NCBI GenBank assembly: GCA_018781585.1 | Contig: JADMJT010000022.1 | Location: 1-45,322 of the forward strand | Origin: Burkholderiales bacterium | GTDB taxonomy: Bacteria > Pseudomonadota > Gammaproteobacteria > Burkholderiales > Thiobacteraceae | Direction of reading: 5' to 3' | DNA length: 45,322 nucleotides | Shown here: positions 44,369-45,322 of the stretch, piece after piece | Position numbering within the stretch: position 1 is the stretch's first letter | Layout: every line of letters starts with the position of its first letter | Translations under genes and position numbers: made by a program | The notes under the pieces: model-generated | Database searches by the model: none | The model's input: the letters and a program-made list of their open reading frames with translations, nothing else | Told to the model about the DNA's origin: nothing

Positions 44369-44603
44369 GGATATCGCTCCATTTTTCGCACAGCATGGCC
44401 AAATTGACGGCTAGATTGGCCTGAATTCTGACCAGTTCCTTTTTTGGAAAGCCGTAGTTCTCACGTAATTCTGGCGGGCCTTCCGGGCAATTCAGTTTAA
44501 ATATTACCTCGCAACCTTTTCCGATCACATGTACATGCGCTGGCTGGTGGTCGTTTGGATAGACCGTAACGCGCAGTCCATCGATCAACAGTATAGTCGG
44601 CAT
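44352..44603 (-). CDS. DUF4160-family protein
   Basis: This 83-aa protein matches the DUF4160 family: MPTILLIDGLRVTVYPNDHQ is followed by PAHVHVIGKG, the HXPXHVHV-type signature, and an acidic C-terminus (WSDIHDDYR). It is the first gene of a two-gene unit with the DUF2442 gene. The upstream 84 bp are markedly AT-rich compared with the surrounding DNA. A minus-strand TTGATT (44650-44655) and TAAATC (44627-44632) spaced 17 bp could be a weak promoter. Confidence 0.82.
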   Translation of the reverse strand: MPTILLIDGLRVTVYPNDHQPAHVHVIGKGCEVIFKLNCPEGPPELRENYGFPKKELVRIQANLAVNLAMLCEKWSDIHDDYR

Positions 44604-44687
44604 TCAGATAAAACCCAAGCGGCTTAGATTTATATTAGCTTTATTTAAAAATCAATTAATTGGGATCTTATCTGGTCGTGCGGCTAC

Positions 44688-45322
44688 TTATCCGCCTTCA
44701 TACACCCCATGCCCCGCCATCAAGGTGTAGCGTACTTTTCCGATCATTTCGTAGCCCAGGAACGGTGTGTTCTTGCCTTGGCTTTTCAGCGCTTTTGCTT
44801 CGACGCGCCAGGGTGCGGTAGGGTCGAAGATGCACACATCGGCGGTTTGGCCTAAGCCTAAGTGGCCGTTGTTTAAACCTAAGATGCGCGCCGGTTCGCT
44901 GGTGATTTTGGCGAGTGCGTCGAGCAGCGGGACTTTTTGTTCGGTGGCCCATTTCAGGGTGAGTGGCAGTAAGAGTTCCAATCCAGTCGCGCCGGTTTCT
45001 GCTTCGGCGAAGGGGACTTGTTTCGCATCTTCATCCACCGGCGTGTGATCGGAGCACAGGGCATCGATGGCGCCGTCAGCGAGGGCTATGCGCAGGGCGT
45101 CGCGGTCGCGCTGATCGCGCAGCGGCGGCATCAGGTTGGCATTGGCATCGAAGTAGCCGATGTCCCGGTCACACAAATGCGCGTGGTTGATCGAAATGTC
45201 ACAGCTAACCGGCAGCCCTTCCGCTTTCGCTTGGCGGATGAGTTCCACGCCATCGCGGCTGGAGAGTCGGCAGATATGTACGCGTGCGCCGGTTTCGCGC
45301 ATGAGATACAAAATGGTGGAGA
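44688..45322 (-). CDS. pyrC: Dihydroorotase, C-terminal part (partial, runs off the window)
   Basis: The minus-strand frame encodes the last 211 or so residues of a type I dihydroorotase of pyrimidine synthesis. ETGARVHICRLSSRDG, SCDISINHAHLCDRDIGYFD and ALCSDHTPVDEDAK are typical, and the aspartate of the SDH motif is present. The residues QVPFAEAETGATGLELL resemble the PyrX/PyrC' type that partners PyrB in many betaproteobacteria, and that type is often catalytically inactive. The N-terminal zinc motif lies outside the window, so activity cannot be judged. Confidence 0.88.
   Translation of the reverse strand, partial: STILYLMRETGARVHICRLSSRDGVELIRQAKAEGLPVSCDISINHAHLCDRDIGYFDANANLMPPLRDQRDRDALRIALADGAIDALCSDHTPVDEDAKQVPFAEAETGATGLELLLPLTLKWATEQKVPLLDALAKITSEPARILGLNNGHLGLGQTADVCIFDPTAPWRVEAKALKSQGKNTPFLGYEMIGKVRYTLMAGHGVYEGG

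Overview
This window is a piece of a betaproteobacterial chromosome. The ribosomal gene order (tuf, S10, spc and alpha clusters fused into one run), the pairing of a YajR-type transporter with ssb, the pdsR/pdsS regulators and the many beta-type protein sequences suggest the order Nitrosomonadales (Gallionella/Sulfuricella-like relatives). The order-level placement is an inference from remembered protein similarity; no 16S rRNA gene is present. No tRNA, rRNA, CRISPR array, transposase or prophage gene was seen.

Layout. (1) 1-14234: the 3' end of tuf, then rpsJ-rplC-rplD-rplW-rplB-rpsS-rplV-rpsC-rplP-rpmC-rpsQ, a gap with a promoter-like sequence and hairpin, rplN-rplX-rplE-rpsN-rpsH-rplF-rplR-rpsE-rpmD-rplO-secY-infA-rpmJ, a second gap with a strong promoter-like sequence, rpsM-rpsK-rpsD-rpoA-rplQ, and a Rho-independent terminator. 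All genes point right and many overlap by 1-17 nt. (2) 14287-19925: a SAM hydroxide adenosyltransferase faces a leftward group of uvrA, a GspE/PilB-type ATPase and a MoaD-like gene whose C-terminal Gly-Gly is missing. (3) 20074-23420: YajR-type MFS transporter overlapping ssb, a terminator, and a beta-CASP metallo-beta-lactamase nuclease. (4) 23585-26812: a large secreted subtilisin-like protease with Ig-like and unnamed beta-rich domains, containing a perfect 755-bp in-frame direct repeat. (5) 26875-29807, leftward: gamma carbonic anhydrase-like protein, a response regulator with a TPR tail and a short soluble histidine kinase. (6) 29915-33922, rightward: oligopeptidase A, an SH3 membrane protein, a DUF4124/glutaredoxin-like protein and exonuclease III.

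(7) 34241-42979: a signalling and envelope block. It holds a globin-coupled GAF-GGDEF-HD-GYP protein, an HDOD protein, and the histidine kinase/response regulator pair known from proteobacterial dedicated sortase systems (here without a visible sortase). Divergent from the regulator is a two-gene unit of a 75-aa membrane peptide and a CreD-like membrane protein. The divergent gap has an 11-bp-period direct repeat that fits an OmpR/PhoB-family operator, so a regulator-to-CreD circuit is the most attractive hypothesis in the window. A DUF457-type membrane protein follows. (8) 43052-45322: an outer-membrane MetA-type protein, a DUF4160/DUF2442 pair resembling a toxin-antitoxin module, and the 3' part of a dihydroorotase gene running off the window.

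Several intergenic palindromes (212-231, 37519-37564, 39747-39837) look like dispersed REP/MITE-type repeats. Function calls rest on reading the translations and motifs; no database search was possible.
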